This document shows, one piece after another, positions 16,513 through 26,803 of a stretch of DNA of 64,000 bases (the first letter of the stretch is position 1; the number at the start of each line of letters is the position of its first letter). The stretch comes from Opitutaceae bacterium (GTDB lineage: Bacteria; Verrucomicrobiota; Verrucomicrobiia; Opitutales; Opitutaceae), in NCBI GenBank assembly GCA_024233285.1, contig JACKPU010000003.1, positions 186,001 through 250,000 of the forward strand. The letters are read 5' to 3'. A model generated the notes under the pieces. That model searched no databases. It was not told the DNA's origin and saw only the letters and a program-made list of their open reading frames with translations. Position numbers and translations under genes: made by a program.

Positions 16513-19500
16513 ATGCAGTCAGTGGCAGACAGAACTGCATATTCCCGGCGTGGGGATCCGCGCCGTGAACTGCTGAACTGGGTTTCTTTATTACTTTTAT
16601 CTGGTTTGGTGTTCGCGTCCTCCCTTCGGGCCCAGACGGCTCTTACCGATGTAAGAACCTGGGTTCGTTATACTTCGGATTCAGGGGGGAATGACAATTT
16701 TGGCCGCAATGGCAATTGGTCCGGCGGTAACGAACCCAACAGCAGCGCGACCCAAGCGCTATTCGACGACAGCGGGCTCGACAATCCGCTGATGAATGTA
16801 AACCGCACCGCCGGCCAAGTTTGGTTCACTGCGAATTCGAGCGCGATCGCCTTTGAGGAACATTCCAATGACCGGACTCTCACGATTGATGCCTCCAATG
16901 GGGATGGTCTGGTGCACGCAGGCGATGTCACGCATGTGTTCAATGCCAATCTCGCCTTGGGTTCGGATCAAACTTGGTATCTCACCGGGAGCTCCGGAGC
17001 CATAGAGGTCAACGACGACTTTGATCTGGGCAGCTATACTCTGACCCTGAACACCGCCAACCCGGGCAATACCGTTATCATCTCCAGCACGAAGGGAGCG
17101 GTGGTGGGCTCCGGCGGTTTTATCAAGACTGGCGCAGGCAACTTGGTATTCAGCGGCGCCAACACCTATACCGGCACCACGACCGTCAACGGTGGCACCG
17201 TGGTGGTCTCGCATGCCGACGGATTGGGATCTGATGCGGGCGGCACGGTTGTGAACAGTGGCGGCACTTTGGAACTCACCGGCAACATCACGATCGCCTC
17301 CGAAGGTCTCACCGTCAACGGCTCGGGCCGGCTGCTCAACGCCGCCGATTCCAATGCCTACAGCGGCGCGATTTCTGGGACCGGTGGCGTGGACGTTACC
17401 GGCGGCATCCTCACTCTCAACGGCAACAGTTCCTATTCCGGCAGCACCGACATCAGCGGCACCGGCGCATTGATTGCCGCCAGCAATAACGCGCTCGGCA
17501 CCGGCGGCGGCACGACCACGGTTTCCGGCGACGCCAGTCTGGGTTTGCAAAACAATGTGACCATTGCGTCCGAATCAAATCTCAACCTCTCCGGCGGCGG
17601 CTATCTCGGCTTGGGTTCCTTCGTCAACGTCAGTGGCACCAATTACTGGGAAGGAGACATTACCCTTGGTTCGGATGTTACCTTCAATACCTTGGCCGGC
17701 GCGATGGTCGTCGGCGAATACGCCACTTATACTGACGATCTCAATCTTGGGGCCAACGATCTGACGCTCACCGGAGCCTCCGGCAGCAGCATTTGGATAG
17801 CCTCGGAAATTACTGGCACCGGTGGCCTGACAAAAACAGGTGCCAACGACGTATTCCTGCTCAACACCAACAGCTATATCGGTGCGACCACCATTTCTGA
17901 GGGCTCGGTGATTTATGCAGTTAATAATGTGCTCAGCGATACCACGGCTGTAACCGTCGAAGCGGCCGGCACGCTCAACTTCAACAATTTTTCCGACACG
18001 GTCGGTTCCATTGCCGGCGATGGTGACATCACGCTGGGCAGCGGCAACCTGACCGTCGGCGGCAACAACACGAGCACGGCGTTCGGCGGTGAAATCAGCG
18101 GCACCGGCGACTTCACCAAAACAGGGAGCGGCACGCTCACTCTGTCAGGATCGAATTCTTACACGGGCACCACGACGGTCGATGCCGGCACGCTGGCCTA
18201 CGATGCCGATGATGTTATCGCGACCGGAGCGGTTACGGTTGCGGGCGGCACGCTTGACCTCGGAAACAATCATTCCGACACGGTTGGCACCATTACTCTG
18301 ACCAGCGGCAATATCACCGGCACGGGAACTTCCACCCTGACAAGCACGGGAACATTTGAAATGGAATCTGGTATTGTCACGGCCGGCCTCGGTGGTTCGG
18401 TCGACCTAAACAAGACGACTGCGGGCACTGTAACGCTCTCCGGCACGAACACCTACAGCGGAACGACGACCGTCTCCGCCGGCACCCTGCTGGCGCAAAG
18501 CAACGGCGCCCTCGGCTCGACCAGCGGCGACGTGACAGTCACCTCCGGCGGCACGCTCGCCTTGGACGGCGGCCTGACGATCGACAAGAGCGCAGCGACG
18601 ACGAACCTGGCCGGGACCGGCGCCGGCGGCGCAGGCGCCCTGGCCGCCGTCGGTTCCACCGGCACGACGACGCAATACGACGGCGACCTCAACCTGACCG
18701 CGAACGCCACGATCACCGCAGCGGACAACCTCCTGGTCATTGGCGACAACGACACCTTCCTGAACACCATTGCGACCAACGGCTACACCCTGACCCTCAA
18801 CACGACCTCGGCCACCGGCGTGACGCCCACCTACGGCCCGTTCCCCGCCTACACCCTCGACGACGCCAACATCTACATCACCGGCACGATCACCGGTTCC
18901 GGCGGCCTGACCAAGACCGGCGCGGGCACGGCCAGCCTCATCAGCTTCCCGTCCCCCGGCCAGGCCTACACCGGCGACACCGTGGTCACCGGCGGCAAAC
19001 TCATCGTGGACGGCGTCGGCCAGATCGACGGGTTCTACGACCCGACGATCAACAGCACCAATGTGATCGTCGGCAACGCCTCCAGCCCCGGCTCCGCCGA
19101 TTCAGTCATCCTGCAAATGGGCCAGCTCGCCAGCCCCGCCGCCCCCAACTACCTGATCGGCTACTACGACATCTCGACCAACACCGCCACGACGAACCTG
19201 ACCGTCTACGAAGACGGCCTGTTCAATCTGAACGGCGGCAGCAACCGGCTCAACACCCTGACGCTCCAAGGCGGCCACGTCACCGGCCGGGACCTTGCCA
19301 CCTACAACCCCCTCCTGACCATCGTCAACGGGGTCACGACCAACGCCTCATCCCAGACCGCCGTCATCGAGGAACTCAACCTCGGCATGTCGGCCAACGG
19401 CTTCACCTTCAACATCGCCGACGGCGCCGCGGACCAAGACCTGCGGATCGACGGCATCGTGCAAAACGGCATCGGGTTCACCGCCGCGAACAGCGCGGAC

Positions 19501-21315
19501 AGCATGGTCAAGACCGGCACCGGCACGATGGTCCTCACCAACGCCAACTCCTACCAAGGCGTGACCAGCATCGACCAAGGCGTCCTGCGCATCACCAACA
19601 ACGGCGCGCTCGGCCAGTTTGGCACCTTCGGCTCGCTCGACAACGGCACGACGGTGGCCTCCGGCGCCCAGCTCCAACTCGACGGCTCTTCCGGCGCCCT
19701 CACGATCGGCACCGAAACGCTCACCCTCAACGGCACCGGCGTTTCCAACACCGGCGCGCTCCTGAACACCGCCGGCGACAACACCTACAAAGGCTTCGTC
19801 TTCCTCGAATCCGACGCCCGGATCAACGCGGCGACCGGCACGACCCTGGAGATCGGCAACTACACCGGCCCGGGCGACACGCTCAACGTCAACGGCGGCA
19901 TCATGAACGGTGCGACCGCCGGGCAAGACCTGACCGTCGGCGGTTCCGGCAACACCATCATCAACGGCGCGATCGGCAACTACGTGCAGGACATCACCAA
20001 GGACGGCACCGGCACCTTGACCCTCGCGGGCAACAACTCGTATTCCGGCGCCACCGCCGTGACCTCCGGCGCCGTCAAAGTCACGCACAACTCGGGCCTC
20101 GCCGGCACCGGCGCCACCGTGTCCGACGGCGCCGCGCTCCAGTTCGCGCAGGACGCGAACAACGCCAACATCAACGTCGTGGCGGTATCGTCCACGATCC
20201 AAGGCACCGGCCTCTCCAACGGCGGCGCGATCCAAAACCTCAACGGCACGAACACCTACCAAGGCGCGATCACGCTCGCCGACGACGCCCGCATCACCGC
20301 CAACACCGGTTCATCCCTGACCCTCACCGGCAACGTCGCTCTCGGCGGCAACACCCTCGATGCCGGCGGCCTGGGCAACACCACCTACAACGGCGTGATC
20401 AGCAACGGCGCGTTCACCAAGACTGACACCGGCACGGTGACCCTCGGCGGGTCCTCCGCCAACACCTTCACCGGCGGCCTCCAAGTCAACAACGGCACCC
20501 TGAACCTGAACAAGACCGCCGGCGTCAACGCCGTCGGCGCCGGCTCCACCGTCACCATCGGCGACAACATCGGTTCAGCTTCCTCCGCCAATCTCGTTTA
20601 CCAAGCGAGCAACCAGATGCCCGACAGCACGGACCTGGTGATCAACGCCGACGGCCGCCTCGTCATGGGCACGTATACCGACTCGATCAGCTCGATCGCC
20701 GGCACCGGCCTGATCGACCTCGGCACCACCGGCGTCCTCACCATCGGCGCCGACGATTCCAACTCGGTCTACGACGGTTCGATCACCGGCTCGGGCACCC
20801 TGGTCAAAGACGGCACCGGTTCTTTGACCTTCACCGAGAACATCTCCTACACCGGCACGCTCGAAGTCGGCGGCGGCACCCTGGTGCTCTCCGGCATGGA
20901 CCTGACGGTGACCAACCTGATCATCACCGCCGACACCATCCTCGACTTCTCCGGCCTGGATTCGCGCATCTTCGCGACCAACTTCAGCTTCCTGTCCGAC
21001 GACATCACGCTGAACATCATCAACTGGACCAAGAACGCGGACGGCTTCTTCGCGACCAACTGGCTCGGCGCCACCCAGGACCTCGTGAACAACGGCGGGG
21101 CCAAGCCGATGAGCCAGATCCTGTTCGACGGGCTGAACCCCGGCGGCGACCCCTGGACCTGGAACGACACCGGATGGGACTCCTACAACGACGAGATCTA
21201 CCCCCGCGTGCCCGAACCCTCGACCTACGGCGCGATCCTCACCGCCGCCACCCTCGCGCTGCTCGCCTACCGCAAACGCAAGACCAGGCAACTCGCCAAC
21301 CAAGACAAGGCGTAA
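16513..21315 (+). CDS. Giant PEP-CTERM protein with autotransporter-associated beta-strand repeats (copy 1)
   Basis: 1600 residues. A long-n-region signal peptide ends about residue 42 (LVFASSLRAQ). About ten repeats of the type SGGLTKTGAGTLTLSGSNTYTGTTTV follow, the autotransporter-associated beta-strand repeat that builds a right-handed beta-helix. There is no C-terminal beta-barrel. Instead the tail is VPEPSTYGAILTAATLALLAY plus RKRK, a PEP-CTERM sorting signal expected to be processed by an exosortase; none is in this window. Residues from about 652 to the end are nearly identical to copy 2. The N-terminal 650 residues differ and use less uniform codons. A surface or matrix role is inferred. 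Confidence 0.88.
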   Translation: MQSVADRTAYSRRGDPRRELLNWVSLLLLSGLVFASSLRAQTALTDVRTWVRYTSDSGGNDNFGRNGNWSGGNEPNSSATQALFDDSGLDNPLMNVNRTAGQVWFTANSSAIAFEEHSNDRTLTIDASNGDGLVHAGDVTHVFNANLALGSDQTWYLTGSSGAIEVNDDFDLGSYTLTLNTANPGNTVIISSTKGAVVGSGGFIKTGAGNLVFSGANTYTGTTTVNGGTVVVSHADGLGSDAGGTVVNSGGTLELTGNITIASEGLTVNGSGRLLNAADSNAYSGAISGTGGVDVTGGILTLNGNSSYSGSTDISGTGALIAASNNALGTGGGTTTVSGDASLGLQNNVTIASESNLNLSGGGYLGLGSFVNVSGTNYWEGDITLGSDVTFNTLAGAMVVGEYATYTDDLNLGANDLTLTGASGSSIWIASEITGTGGLTKTGANDVFLLNTNSYIGATTISEGSVIYAVNNVLSDTTAVTVEAAGTLNFNNFSDTVGSIAGDGDITLGSGNLTVGGNNTSTAFGGEISGTGDFTKTGSGTLTLSGSNSYTGTTTVDAGTLAYDADDVIATGAVTVAGGTLDLGNNHSDTVGTITLTSGNITGTGTSTLTSTGTFEMESGIVTAGLGGSVDLNKTTAGTVTLSGTNTYSGTTTVSAGTLLAQSNGALGSTSGDVTVTSGGTLALDGGLTIDKSAATTNLAGTGAGGAGALAAVGSTGTTTQYDGDLNLTANATITAADNLLVIGDNDTFLNTIATNGYTLTLNTTSATGVTPTYGPFPAYTLDDANIYITGTITGSGGLTKTGAGTASLISFPSPGQAYTGDTVVTGGKLIVDGVGQIDGFYDPTINSTNVIVGNASSPGSADSVILQMGQLASPAAPNYLIGYYDISTNTATTNLTVYEDGLFNLNGGSNRLNTLTLQGGHVTGRDLATYNPLLTIVNGVTTNASSQTAVIEELNLGMSANGFTFNIADGAADQDLRIDGIVQNGIGFTAANSADSMVKTGTGTMVLTNANSYQGVTSIDQGVLRITNNGALGQFGTFGSLDNGTTVASGAQLQLDGSSGALTIGTETLTLNGTGVSNTGALLNTAGDNTYKGFVFLESDARINAATGTTLEIGNYTGPGDTLNVNGGIMNGATAGQDLTVGGSGNTIINGAIGNYVQDITKDGTGTLTLAGNNSYSGATAVTSGAVKVTHNSGLAGTGATVSDGAALQFAQDANNANINVVAVSSTIQGTGLSNGGAIQNLNGTNTYQGAITLADDARITANTGSSLTLTGNVALGGNTLDAGGLGNTTYNGVISNGAFTKTDTGTVTLGGSSANTFTGGLQVNNGTLNLNKTAGVNAVGAGSTVTIGDNIGSASSANLVYQASNQMPDSTDLVINADGRLVMGTYTDSISSIAGTGLIDLGTTGVLTIGADDSNSVYDGSITGSGTLVKDGTGSLTFTENISYTGTLEVGGGTLVLSGMDLTVTNLIITADTILDFSGLDSRIFATNFSFLSDDITLNIINWTKNADGFFATNWLGATQDLVNNGGAKPMSQILFDGLNPGGDPWTWNDTGWDSYNDEIYPRVPEPSTYGAILTAATLALLAYRKRKTRQLANQDKA
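18467..21315 (+). repeat. Near-identical 2.85 kb segment, copy 1 (partner at 23853-26701)
   Basis: From 18467 to the stop codon the DNA matches 23853-26701 with a constant offset of 5386 bases and no insertion or deletion. The encoded proteins differ at 8 of about 950 positions. A stretch of about 1 kb (roughly 18840-19930) shows no difference that I could see. It encodes the C-terminal repeats and PEP-CTERM tail. Confidence 0.92.
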
Positions 21316-21757
21316 GGGGCGGGGGGCTCTCCTGCAGAATACGCGAACGGTGTCGGGAATTGTCTGCGCCAGCCCATTCATGCGCGTGGGTAACGCTTGC
21401 CGCAGAATCATTGCAAAATTCGGCTGCGGTTAGCGCATGAAATTCAGATTCGGTGGCCTCGATGTGGGATGATCAACCTAAATTCGAGGCACATTTTTAT
21501 GTGATGTTGTTTTTTGATCCGACTGAATTACCGCGATGTTCCAGAGTTGGTCCTGTTTGGGTTTTACCGACCAACGAGGACTGATTGTTACCGCCAAATT
21601 GAGAAAGCGTTCTGCATTATCCGCGTAGGGAAGAGCGGGCATAGCTAATCAGACCTACTTGTGTGCTGTCTCAATGTAGGTTCGTTCAGATGGCTGCAGA
21701 TTTGAGGGAGTCGTCCGTGTTATGCTGGTCGAGTGGGTAAAAGACTTAATAAGAATA

Positions 21758-21769
21758 GAATACGTATTC
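21758..21769. promoter_or_regulatory. 12-base perfect palindrome upstream of PEP-CTERM copy 2
   Basis: GAATACGTATTC is self-complementary throughout. It shares the TACG core with the palindrome at 21821-21834. Confidence 0.35.
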
Positions 21770-21820
21770 AGTTAGTTACCTCTCGTGACGTTTTGATACG
21801 GTATGAACAGGCTATTTAGC

Positions 21821-21849
21821 ACGTATTTATACGTAGGGAATAAACCTTG
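21821..21849 (+). promoter_or_regulatory. Palindrome plus TAGGG motif upstream of PEP-CTERM copy 2
   Basis: ACGTAT-TT-ATACGT (21821-21834) runs directly into TACGTAGGGAATAAACCTTG (21830-21849), which resembles the motif before copy 1. The coding start lies 62 bases further. Confidence 0.35.
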
Positions 21850-21910
21850 TTCTAATACTTGGGATATTCCAAAATTTCCTCTGTAGGAACGTTAATTCCA
21901 TTTAAACCCC

Positions 21911-24900
21911 GTGAAGCTTAATCGACAGTTGTTTGCGATCCATCGCGCCGGTCGCTGCCTCAGAGCCACTTTGCTCTTGGGTCTGTCGCTGTTGTTTTTC
22001 ACCTCTTTGCAGGCGCAGAAGCGGTGGGACGGAGGCGGCGGCAATAACCGTTGGAGCACGAGCAACAATTGGAACAGCAACGGACAGCCCAACTCATCCG
22101 CCACGGTCATTTTCGACAACACGTTTGTCGGCACCCTGCCTTCCACCATTCAACTGCGCGGCAATCGGACAGCTAATATCCTCACTTTTGACACCGGCGA
22201 CTCGTTGTCACTAATCAACGGCTCGGGCAGTCGGGCGCTAAACCTTTACTCCGGCCAGATTAATCGCACCTCTGGCAGTTCTGGTTCCCAAGGGCTTGCC
22301 TTTACCTACCTCGATTTGCAGACGAACGGGGTCTTCGACATCAATGGATCAGGCACCTTCACCATCTCTTCGCGGATTCGCGACGAAGGCGGCAGCTGGT
22401 CGGTGACGAAAACCGGATCGGGTCTGCTGGTGCTCTCCGGCGCCAACGAATATCTGGGCTCTACCAATATCGGCACCTCCGGCGGGGCCAGTGGCGGGAC
22501 ATTGCGGCTGGGCGCCAACAATGTGCTCCCAAGCACCGCGGTGACAATCTATGCCGGTATCTTGGATATCAATACGCGCACCGACACGATCGGTTCGCTC
22601 ACGCTTGGCGGCGGCGCCGGCGGCACGACGGCGTCCGTCACCGGCACCAGCGGCACCCTCACGCTCGGCGGCGACATCACCTACAGTGCAACTAACAATC
22701 CCAATGGCGCCACGATCTCCAGTAATGTCGCGCTGGGCGGCAACCGCGTCGTCAATGTCGGCGATTCTACGGCGGCGAGCGACGACCTGACCATCACCGG
22801 TGTGATCTCCGGATCAGGGCAGGGGATCACCAAGAGTGGCAGCGGTAATTTGCTCCTCTCCGGCGCCAACACCTACTCGGGCGCCACCTCCGTCAGCGCG
22901 GGCACGGTTACAATCTCCAACGCCAGCGCGCTCGGCACGGGCTCGACCACAACGGTGAGCTCCGGCGCCGCGCTCCGCTTGACCAACAACATCAATGTTT
23001 CCTCCGAGACCAATCTTAGCCTGGCCGGTGCCGGGGTGGGCGGTGCCGGTGGCGCGCTGGAGAACGTGTCCGGCACCAACACATGGGACGGGAACATCAG
23101 TTTGACGGGAGCCGCGACAATCACCAGCTCGGCGGGCGAGTTGATCCTGGGTTCGGACTCCGCCGATTCAGTTTCACTCGGCGCCAATACCCTTACGCTG
23201 GATGCCGATGGCGGTGACATGACGGTTAACAGCGTCATTTCCGGCACCGGTGGCATGACCAAGGAGGGCGCCGGCACTGTGGAGTTGAGTTCAGTCAACA
23301 CTTACACGGGTGGCACGACGGTGAATGACGGCACTTTGGTGTTATCCACCGGCGGGGCCAGCGGAACGATTCGCGGCGCCCTGACCATTAATTCCGGCGG
23401 CACGGTTGAAGCCACCGCCACCGATGCCTTCGGCTACGGTTCAGATGGCGGCGCCAAGGTTGACACCGTGGCCATCAACGGCGGCACGTTGATCAACAGC
23501 ATCAGCGCCCCCAACGGCAATCTGGGGTGGGGCGTGGATTACACGCTCAGCAACGGGGCTTTGATGACTTCGAACGGCGGGGTCAGCAGTAATTCTTCCA
23601 CTTCCAATTTTACCTTTGGGGGCAATACCGGTGATCCGAGTTCGGTGCATGCTACCGCCGGAACCAGCACCATTGCCGGTCACATCGTCATGCGGGGAGA
23701 CAGTGGCAACACGCACACGACCCTGACGGTCGATGGGGGTGCGATCCTCGACATCACGGCCGGCATCAGTTCAGCCACCGGCAGCACAGGTTTAATCAAA
23801 TCCGGTGCGGGCACGTTACAACTTAGCGGCGACAACACTTATACCAACTCCACGACGATCTCCGCCGGCACCCTGCTGGCGCAAAGCAACGGCGCCCTCG
23901 GCTCAACCAGCGGCGACGTGACGGTCACCTCCGGCGGCACACTCGCCTTGGACGGCGGCCTGACGATCGACAAGAGCGGAGCGACGACCAACCTGGCCGG
24001 GACCGGCGCCGGCGGCGCCGGCGCCCTGGCCGCCGTCGGTTCCACCGGCACGACGACGCAATACGACGGCGACCTCAACCTGACCGCGAACGCCACGATC
24101 ACCGCAGCGGACAACCTCCTGGTCCTCGGCGACAACGACAGCTTCCTGAACACCATTGCGACCAACGGCTACACCCTGACCCTCAACACCACCTCCGCCA
24201 CCGGCGTAACGCCCACCTACGGCCCGTTCCCCGCCTACACCCTCGACGACGCCAACATCTACATCACCGGCACGATCACCGGTTCCGGCGGCCTGACCAA
24301 GACCGGCGCGGGCACGGCCAGCCTCATCAGCTTCCCGTCCCCCGGCCAGGCCTACACCGGCGACACCGTGGTCACCGGCGGCAAACTCATCGTGGACGGC
24401 GTCGGCCAGATCGACGGGTTCTACGACCCGACGATCAACAGCACCAATGTGATCGTCGGCAACGCCTCCAGCCCCGGCTCCGCCGATTCAGTCATCCTGC
24501 AAATGGGCCAGCTCGCCAGCCCCGCCGCCCCCAACTACCTGATCGGCTACTACGACATCTCGACCAACACCGCCACGACGAACCTGACCGTCTACGAAGA
24601 CGGCCTGTTCAATCTGAACGGCGGCAGCAACCGGCTCAACACCCTGACGCTCCAAGGCGGCCACGTCACCGGCCGGGACCTTGCCACCTACAACCCCCTC
24701 CTGACCATCGTCAACGGGGTCACGACCAACGCCTCATCCCAGACCGCCGTCATCGAGGAACTCAACCTCGGCATGTCGGCCAACGGCTTCACCTTCAACA
24801 TCGCCGACGGCGCCGCGGACCAAGACCTGCGGATCGACGGCATCGTGCAAAACGGCATCGGGTTCACCGCCGCGAACAGCGCGGACAGCATGGTCAAGAC

Positions 24901-26701
24901 CGGCACCGGCACGATGGTCCTCACCAACGCCAACTCCTACCAAGGCGTGACCAGCATCGACCAAGGCGTCCTGCGCATCACCAACAACGGCGCGCTCGGC
25001 CAGTTTGGCACCTTCGGCTCGCTCGACAACGGCACGACGGTGGCCTCCGGCGCCCAGCTCCAACTCGACGGCTCTTCCGGCGCCCTCACGATCGGCACCG
25101 AAACGCTCACCCTCAACGGCACCGGCGTTTCCAACACCGGCGCGCTCCTGAACACCGCCGGCGACAACACCTACAAAGGCTTCGTCTTCCTCGAATCCGA
25201 CGCCCGGATCAACGCGGCGACCGGCACGACCCTGGAGATCGGCAACTACACCGGCCCGGGCGACACGCTCAACGTCAACGGCGGCATCATGAACGGTGCG
25301 ACCGCCGGGCAAGACCTGACCGTTGGCGGCGCCGGCAACACCATCATCAACGGCGCGATCGGCAACTACGTGCAGGACATCACCAAGGACGGCACCGGCA
25401 CCTTGACCCTCGCGGGCAACAACTCGTATTCCGGCGCCACCGCCGTGACCTCCGGCGCCGTCAAAGTCACGCACAACTCGGGCCTCGCCGGCACCGGCGC
25501 CACCGTGTCCGACGGCGCCGCGCTCCAGTTCGCGCAGGACGCGAACAACGCCAACATCAACGTCGTGGCGGTATCGTCCACGATCCAAGGCACCGGCCTC
25601 TCCAACGGCGGCGCGATCCAAAACCTCAACGGCACGAACACCTACCAAGGCGCGATCACGCTCGCCGACGACGCCCGCATCACCGCCAACACCGGTTCAT
25701 CCCTGACCCTCACCGGCAACGTCGCTCTCGGCGGCAACACCCTCGATGCCGGCGGCCTGGGCAACACCACCTACAACGGCGTGATCAGCAACGGCGCGTT
25801 CACCAAGACTGACACCGGCACGGTGACCCTCGGCGGGTCCTCCGCCAACACCTTCACCGGCGGCCTCCAAGTCAACAACGGCACCCTGAACCTGAACAAG
25901 ACCGCCGGCGTCAACGCCGTCGGCGCCGGCTCCACCGTGACCATCGGTGACAACATCGGCAGCGCTTCCTCCGCCAACCTCGTTTACCAAGCGAGCAACC
26001 AGATGCCCGACAGCACGGACCTGGTGATCAACGCCGACGGCCGCCTCGTCATGGGCACGTATACCGACTCGATCAGCTCGATCGCCGGCACCGGCCTGAT
26101 CGACCTCGGCACCACCGGCGTCCTCACCATCGGCGCCGACGATTCCAACTCGGTCTACGACGGTTCGATCACCGGCTCGGGCACCCTGGTCAAAGACGGC
26201 ACCGGTTCTTTGACCTTCACCGAGGACATCTCCTACACCGGCACGCTCGAAGTCGGCGGCGGCACCCTGGTGCTCTCCGGCATGGACCTGACGGTGACCA
26301 ACCTGATCATCACCGCCGACACCATCCTCGACTTCTCCGGCCTGGATTCGCGCATCTTCGCGACCAACTTCAGCTTCCTGTCCGACGACATCACGCTGAA
26401 CATCATCAACTGGACCAAGAACGCGGACGGCTTCTTCGCGACCAACTGGCTCGGCGCCACCCAGGACCTCGTGAACAACGGCGGAGCCAAGCCGATGAGC
26501 CAGATCCTGTTCGACGGGCTCAACCCCGGCGGCGACCCCTGGACCTGGAACGACACCGGGTGGGACTCCTACAACGACGAGATCTACCCCCGCGTGCCCG
26601 AACCCTCGACCTACGGCGCGATCCTCACCGCCGCCACCCTCGCACTGCTCGCCTACCGCAAACGCAAGGCCAGACAACTCGCCAACGCCGACAAGGCGTA
26701 A
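21911..26701 (+). CDS. Giant PEP-CTERM protein with autotransporter-associated beta-strand repeats (copy 2)
   Basis: 1596 residues from a GTG start. The signal peptide LRATLLLGLSLLFFTSLQAQ is followed by RWDGGGGNNRWSTSNNWNSNG, a typical opening of verrucomicrobial autotransporter-repeat proteins. Repeats such as ITKSGSGNLLLSGANTYSGATSV and MTKEGAGTVELSSVNTYTGGTTV fill the N-terminal half. From about residue 648 it is almost identical to copy 1, ending in VPEPSTYGAILTAATLALLAY and a basic RKRK tail. It is a tandem paralogue whose N-terminal half has diverged or been replaced. Probably exported and attached through the PEP-CTERM system. Confidence 0.88.
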   Translation: MKLNRQLFAIHRAGRCLRATLLLGLSLLFFTSLQAQKRWDGGGGNNRWSTSNNWNSNGQPNSSATVIFDNTFVGTLPSTIQLRGNRTANILTFDTGDSLSLINGSGSRALNLYSGQINRTSGSSGSQGLAFTYLDLQTNGVFDINGSGTFTISSRIRDEGGSWSVTKTGSGLLVLSGANEYLGSTNIGTSGGASGGTLRLGANNVLPSTAVTIYAGILDINTRTDTIGSLTLGGGAGGTTASVTGTSGTLTLGGDITYSATNNPNGATISSNVALGGNRVVNVGDSTAASDDLTITGVISGSGQGITKSGSGNLLLSGANTYSGATSVSAGTVTISNASALGTGSTTTVSSGAALRLTNNINVSSETNLSLAGAGVGGAGGALENVSGTNTWDGNISLTGAATITSSAGELILGSDSADSVSLGANTLTLDADGGDMTVNSVISGTGGMTKEGAGTVELSSVNTYTGGTTVNDGTLVLSTGGASGTIRGALTINSGGTVEATATDAFGYGSDGGAKVDTVAINGGTLINSISAPNGNLGWGVDYTLSNGALMTSNGGVSSNSSTSNFTFGGNTGDPSSVHATAGTSTIAGHIVMRGDSGNTHTTLTVDGGAILDITAGISSATGSTGLIKSGAGTLQLSGDNTYTNSTTISAGTLLAQSNGALGSTSGDVTVTSGGTLALDGGLTIDKSGATTNLAGTGAGGAGALAAVGSTGTTTQYDGDLNLTANATITAADNLLVLGDNDSFLNTIATNGYTLTLNTTSATGVTPTYGPFPAYTLDDANIYITGTITGSGGLTKTGAGTASLISFPSPGQAYTGDTVVTGGKLIVDGVGQIDGFYDPTINSTNVIVGNASSPGSADSVILQMGQLASPAAPNYLIGYYDISTNTATTNLTVYEDGLFNLNGGSNRLNTLTLQGGHVTGRDLATYNPLLTIVNGVTTNASSQTAVIEELNLGMSANGFTFNIADGAADQDLRIDGIVQNGIGFTAANSADSMVKTGTGTMVLTNANSYQGVTSIDQGVLRITNNGALGQFGTFGSLDNGTTVASGAQLQLDGSSGALTIGTETLTLNGTGVSNTGALLNTAGDNTYKGFVFLESDARINAATGTTLEIGNYTGPGDTLNVNGGIMNGATAGQDLTVGGAGNTIINGAIGNYVQDITKDGTGTLTLAGNNSYSGATAVTSGAVKVTHNSGLAGTGATVSDGAALQFAQDANNANINVVAVSSTIQGTGLSNGGAIQNLNGTNTYQGAITLADDARITANTGSSLTLTGNVALGGNTLDAGGLGNTTYNGVISNGAFTKTDTGTVTLGGSSANTFTGGLQVNNGTLNLNKTAGVNAVGAGSTVTIGDNIGSASSANLVYQASNQMPDSTDLVINADGRLVMGTYTDSISSIAGTGLIDLGTTGVLTIGADDSNSVYDGSITGSGTLVKDGTGSLTFTEDISYTGTLEVGGGTLVLSGMDLTVTNLIITADTILDFSGLDSRIFATNFSFLSDDITLNIINWTKNADGFFATNWLGATQDLVNNGGAKPMSQILFDGLNPGGDPWTWNDTGWDSYNDEIYPRVPEPSTYGAILTAATLALLAYRKRKARQLANADKA
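23853..26701 (+). repeat. Near-identical 2.85 kb segment, copy 2 (partner at 18467-21315)
   Basis: See the partner copy: offset 5386 bases, no length change. Differences cluster at the edges (about 23850-24210, 25320-25335, 25935-25980 and the last 80 bases), which is the pattern expected after gene conversion or a recent duplication. Confidence 0.92.
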
Positions 26702-26803
26702 GGGGCGGGTGTTCGGTAGAGAGAATGACCGGGCACCGACTTCGTTGGTTAATCGGTCTTGATCGTAAACTTTCCGGCTGCTACGGCTTGGTCTACCCCT
26801 TAC

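Larger units (their letters stand above)
21316..21910. other. AT-rich intergenic region between the two PEP-CTERM genes
   Basis: 595 bases without a supported gene and clearly less GC-rich than the flanks. It holds two perfect palindromes, GAATACGTATTC at 21758-21769 and ACGTAT-TT-ATACGT at 21821-21834, and the TAGGG motif at 21830-21849, all in the last 160 bases before the downstream start. It therefore probably contains the promoter of copy 2. No tRNA-like or IS-like structure was found. Confidence 0.5.

Noticed and set aside
19348..20262. 304-residue open frame antisense to PEP-CTERM copy 1 (mirrored at 24734-25648)
   Set aside because: It exists twice only because the sense DNA is duplicated. 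Its composition (Gly, Val, Asp, Arg) is the shadow of GGC/ACC-rich codons, with no motif and no ribosome site.
16513..26701. CRISPR-like or tandem minisatellite impression from recurring GGCACCGGC-type units
   Set aside because: The units are degenerate coding repeats of beta-strand modules without regular spacers, leader or cas genes.
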